A DNA stretch of 32,696 nt from a virus: IMG/VR virus record IMGVR_UViG_3300027747_003096, positions 1-32,696 of that record; one strand, given 5' to 3'. The notes beneath the pieces are model-generated. The model had not been told where the DNA came from, ran no database searches, and saw only the letters and a program-made list of their open reading frames with translations. Below are positions 30,225-32,696 of the stretch, in pieces. Both the position numbers and the translations under genes were made by a program. Numbering within the stretch: position 1 is the stretch's first letter; the number at the start of each line of letters is the position of its first letter.

Positions 30225-31028
30225 ATGATAAAAAATGTAAATTCGGATCTTTCTCACAAAAGACAGCAAGCAAGACATAAAATTTGTAAAAATTGTAATA
30301 TTGAATTTTGTTCTATAACTCCAACTGGATATAGAACTCCCAAATATGTTTGTTGTACAAAAGAATGTGCGAATTCTTTAATGACTGAAAAAAGAATGGC
30401 AAATAATTCTTATGTGAGAACCGAAGAAGCGAAAAGAAAAGAATTTGAGACAAGAAAATTAAAAAATCCTCAATATGGAGAAAAACAAAAACTTCTTTTA
30501 CAAAAAAGAGAAGCAAGAGGTCTTAATAAATACGACAAGACAAAATATTCACATTGGGCACAAGTACCAGAAAATAAAGAATATCTAAAAAATATTCTTA
30601 AAAATAAAGTTGTTTCTGATGCATCAAAAAAATTGATGAGTTTGAGTAGAAAAAAGTTATTACAAGAAAATCCTTCACTTATATATTCAAGTGCTAATGG
30701 TGGTAAAAGAAAGGATTTAAACGATTTCTATTTTAGAAGTAATTGGGAAGCAAACTACGCCAGAATATTAAATGAATTAAAAATTGATTGGGAATATGAG
30801 AAACATTCGTTTTTACTATCAAATGGAACTCATTATACTCCCGACTTTAAAATAAGTGATAATAAGTTCGTAGAATTAAAAGGATGGTTTGATGATGATT
30901 CAAAAGTCAAAATTGAATTGTTTATCAAAGAGTATCCGCAGTACGAACTTGACTTGATAGACGAGGAGAAGTATTATACTCTCCGCAACCTGTTTAAACA
31001 CAAAATTTCTAACTGGGAAGGAAGATAA
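30225..31028 (+). CDS. PD-(D/E)XK homing-type endonuclease with zinc-binding N-terminus
   Basis: A 267-residue protein, ATG 30225 after AAGGAG. An N-terminal Cys set (ICKNCNIEFC...YVCCTKECANS) is a probable zinc finger. A long basic middle (about 70-150) follows, then the nuclease core: YFRSNWEANYARIL, DWEYEKHSF, YTPDFKISDNKFVELKGWFD. That order (E..., PDF, ExK) is that of phage PD-(D/E)XK endonucleases such as cyanophage F-CphI and of related free-standing enzymes. It is more A/T-rich than the polymerase gene it precedes and sits between two partial copies of the dnaE start, a typical mobile position. It is not in frame with dnaE, so it is not an intein. Confidence 0.72.
   Translation: MIKNVNSDLSHKRQQARHKICKNCNIEFCSITPTGYRTPKYVCCTKECANSLMTEKRMANNSYVRTEEAKRKEFETRKLKNPQYGEKQKLLLQKREARGLNKYDKTKYSHWAQVPENKEYLKNILKNKVVSDASKKLMSLSRKKLLQENPSLIYSSANGGKRKDLNDFYFRSNWEANYARILNELKIDWEYEKHSFLLSNGTHYTPDFKISDNKFVELKGWFDDDSKVKIELFIKEYPQYELDLIDEEKYYTLRNLFKHKISNWEGR
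30949..30977 (+). promoter_or_regulatory. sigma70-like promoter for dnaE
   Basis: TTGACT at 30949-30954, 17-bp spacer, TATTAT at 30972-30977, in the endonuclease 3' end. The dnaE start at 31031 follows with GGAAGGAAG. It lacks a TGn extension. Confidence 0.5.
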
Positions 31029-31030
31029 AA

Positions 31031-32696
31031 ATGACTGATACAAATGAGAAAGGAGGTTCCAAGGAAAGGCTCGTTTCGCGTATTAAGTTCGTCGGACTTC
31101 ACGCACATTCGGGCTTTTCCTAATGGAACCATTTTTGATGGTCTTGGCTATCCAGACGAACATATGGATTTTGCCTATGAAAATGGAATGGATGCTCTTG
31201 CCCTAACAGATCACGGCACTTGTGCGGGGCTTTCGTATCAGGTTCTTCACGCACAAAAGTTGAAGGAGAAAGGAATTAACTTCAAGCCAATCTTTGGTGT
31301 TGAAGCTTATTTCCATCATTCTATCGCAGAATGGAAACAGATCAAGGAAAGCCAAAAGGTTGCCAAGAAGGCAGCAAAGGCTGACGAAGAAGAAGTAACA
31401 CTCACAGTTGAAGATGAGGGTGAATCAAAGACTTCAAACAAGAATGTCCTGAATAAGCGTCGTCACCTTGTTCTTCTGGCGCAGAACCAAACAGGTCTAA
31501 ATAATATTTTCACCCTGATTTCAAAGTCATATCAGGGCGATAACTATTATCGTTTTCCTCGTATTGATTACGAGATGCTGAAAGAGTATAATGAAGGCAT
31601 TATTGCGTCTTCTGCGTGCCTTGGAGGCATTTATGCTGGTGACTATTGGGAAAACTACGAAAGTGGCCCAAAAGTCATTCTAGACGCTATGCGAGAGACA
31701 ACCAAGAAGATGATGGAAATCTTCGGTGATCGTTGGTATGGCGAACTTCAATGGAATGATTCCAAAGACCAGATGATGTTGAATAAGTATATTATTCAGC
31801 TTTCTGGTGAATTTGGTTTCAAGACCATTTCAACAGCCGATTCACACTATCCACGTCCTGAAATGTGGAAGGACCGTATTCTTTACAAGAAGATCGGTTG
31901 GCTGAACAAGAAAGATGCTGACAAGGTGCTTCCAGCTTCTGTTGATGAAGTTGGTTATGAACTATATCCAAAAAATGGTGATCAGATGTTTGCGTCATTT
32001 GAACACTATTCAAAGATTCACGATATGACGTTTGACCGTGAAGTGGTTCTTCAATCGCTTCACGAAGCACATAATATTGGCATGAACCGTATTGAAAGTT
32101 TCTTGCCCGACAATACAGTTAAACTTCCAACTTTCGTTGTGCCAGAGAATTCAACTGCTGACGATGAATTGCGTCGTCTTTCTCTTGTTGGTCTTGCGAA
32201 TCTAAAACTGCGTGCTCAAAAGAAGCAGGAAGAATATACTGCTCGTCTTGAACGTGAACTTGATGTAATTAATCAAAACAAGTTTTCGCAATACTTCCTT
32301 ACAATGAAAGCTATTGCTGACAAGGCAAATCAATCTATGATCAGTGGTCCCGGTCGTGGTTCGGGCGCTGGTGCTCTTGTATCCTATCTTCTTGGTATTA
32401 CACAGATTGATCCGATCAAGTGGGAACTTCAATTTGAGCGTTTTATGCGTTCAAATCAAAAGGATTATCCCGATATCGACTTTGACGTCGCCGATCCAAT
32501 GACTCTTAAAGAAACTCTTATTAAAGAGTGGGGTATGGATAAGGTTGCGCCAATCACAAACTGGAATACCCTACAACTTAAATCGCTTATCAAGGATATT
32601 AGCAAGTTCTACGAAATTGAATTCTCCGAGGTCAATGATGTAACAAGCAAAATGATGCTTGAAGCTACACCACTTGCCAAGCAGAAGAATGGCATC
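31031..32696 (+). CDS. DnaE-type (family C) DNA polymerase, broken near its 5' end; 3' end outside window
   Basis: ATG 31031 (GGAAGG upstream) codes 30 residues ending FVGLHAHSGFS, the PHP metal motif, then hits TAA 31121-31123. The +1 frame carries on without a stop from 31131 (IFDGLGYPDEHMDFAYENG, ALALTDHG) to the window end. Removing exactly ten bases, 31121-31130, gives HAHSGFS-IFDGLGYP, which is how I remember phage relatives; a plain +1 shift would leave three extra residues. Later motifs: PGRGSGAGALVSYLLG and PDIDFDVAD (two catalytic Asp, near 32470-32492). The full polymerase is over 1000 residues in known cases. So either recoding/bypassing restores the frame, the product starts elsewhere, or the gene is damaged. 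Confidence 0.78.

Noticed and set aside
31044-31130. ATG 31044 in the polymerase frame as an alternative dnaE start
   Set aside because: It would replace the PHP motif (HAHS) with an unrelated peptide, while the 0 frame codes the motif; kept only as a possibility within the dnaE entry.
29882-31130. Group II intron starting GTGAG after the dnaE fragment
   Set aside because: No domain V-like hairpin was seen, the insert holds a native SH3-like gene, and a second dnaE start with its own ribosome site lies inside.
1-32696. tRNA genes and minus-strand genes
   Set aside because: No T-arm type GTTCRANYC with matching stems was found, and minus-strand open frames are shadows of the plus-strand genes without ribosome sites or recognisable motifs.

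Overview
The window is part of the genome of a large, lytic, tailed (probably myovirus-type) bacteriophage. All genes lie on the plus strand and are packed with short overlaps. They combine baseplate/tail genes, a complete phage replication set, nucleotide metabolism and two cell-wall hydrolases. Typical AGGAG-type ribosome sites and sigma70-like promoters point to a bacterial host. I see no tRNA, rRNA, CRISPR or integrase. No stretch over 300 bases lacks a gene.

Layout. (1) 1-5281: tail/baseplate proteins: a 5'-truncated protein resembling tail-tube/baseplate junction proteins, a LysM-like gp53-type wedge protein, a 942-residue hub-like protein and an unknown structural protein. (2) 5289-9365: replication and recombination: an exonuclease-less family A DNA polymerase, a divergent FtsZ/tubulin-like protein, a gp32-like single-strand binding protein and a RecA/UvsX recombinase. 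(3) 9373-11226: two related cytidine-deaminase-fold genes, the second truncated, small unknown genes and several promoter/terminator units. (4) 11248-15781: a nuclease-like gene next to a DNA methyltransferase, a 5'-3' exonuclease, a DnaB-type helicase and a YkuK-like protein. (5) 15794-19172: class I ribonucleotide reductase NrdA/NrdB, a GroES-like co-chaperonin and a small helical protein. (6) 19229-28710: small accessory genes, a lysis region (4-TM and 1-TM proteins, M15 peptidase, GH24 lysozyme), an R2K ATP-grasp protein, thioredoxin, ThyX and a Rossmann/nucleotidyltransferase-like pair. (7) 28764-32696: a cluster of SH3-like small proteins, a PD-(D/E)XK homing-type endonuclease and the start of a PHP-containing DnaE-type (family C) polymerase that runs off the window.

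Most unusual result. Three genes (four sites) cannot be read in one frame near their 5' ends, and each needs a net +1 (3n+1) shift close to an early stop. They are the two deaminase paralogues (identical 16-base segment around CGC-TGA in both), a 42-codon gene at 10227, and dnaE, where ten bases (31121-31130, beginning with TAA) interrupt the PHP motif. The upstream and downstream peptides are conserved or family-like in each deaminase and in dnaE. Candidate explanations are programmed +1 frameshifting, translational bypassing, or decay caused by mobile elements. Just upstream of dnaE there is a second, orphan 5' fragment of the same gene (29815-29886), followed by an SH3-like gene and the endonuclease gene, a likely footprint of homing. 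The endonuclease has a hairpin over its ribosome site that overlaps its own promoter start point, like the control known for T4 homing endonucleases.

How the genes work together. The SSB, recombinase, helicase, 5'-3' exonuclease and two polymerases form the replication/recombination machinery. NrdA/B, thioredoxin, ThyX and the deaminase supply deoxynucleotides. At least eleven promoter candidates fit TTGACA, 16-17 bp and TAnnAT, most with an extended -10 TGn, and they define many short transcription units.
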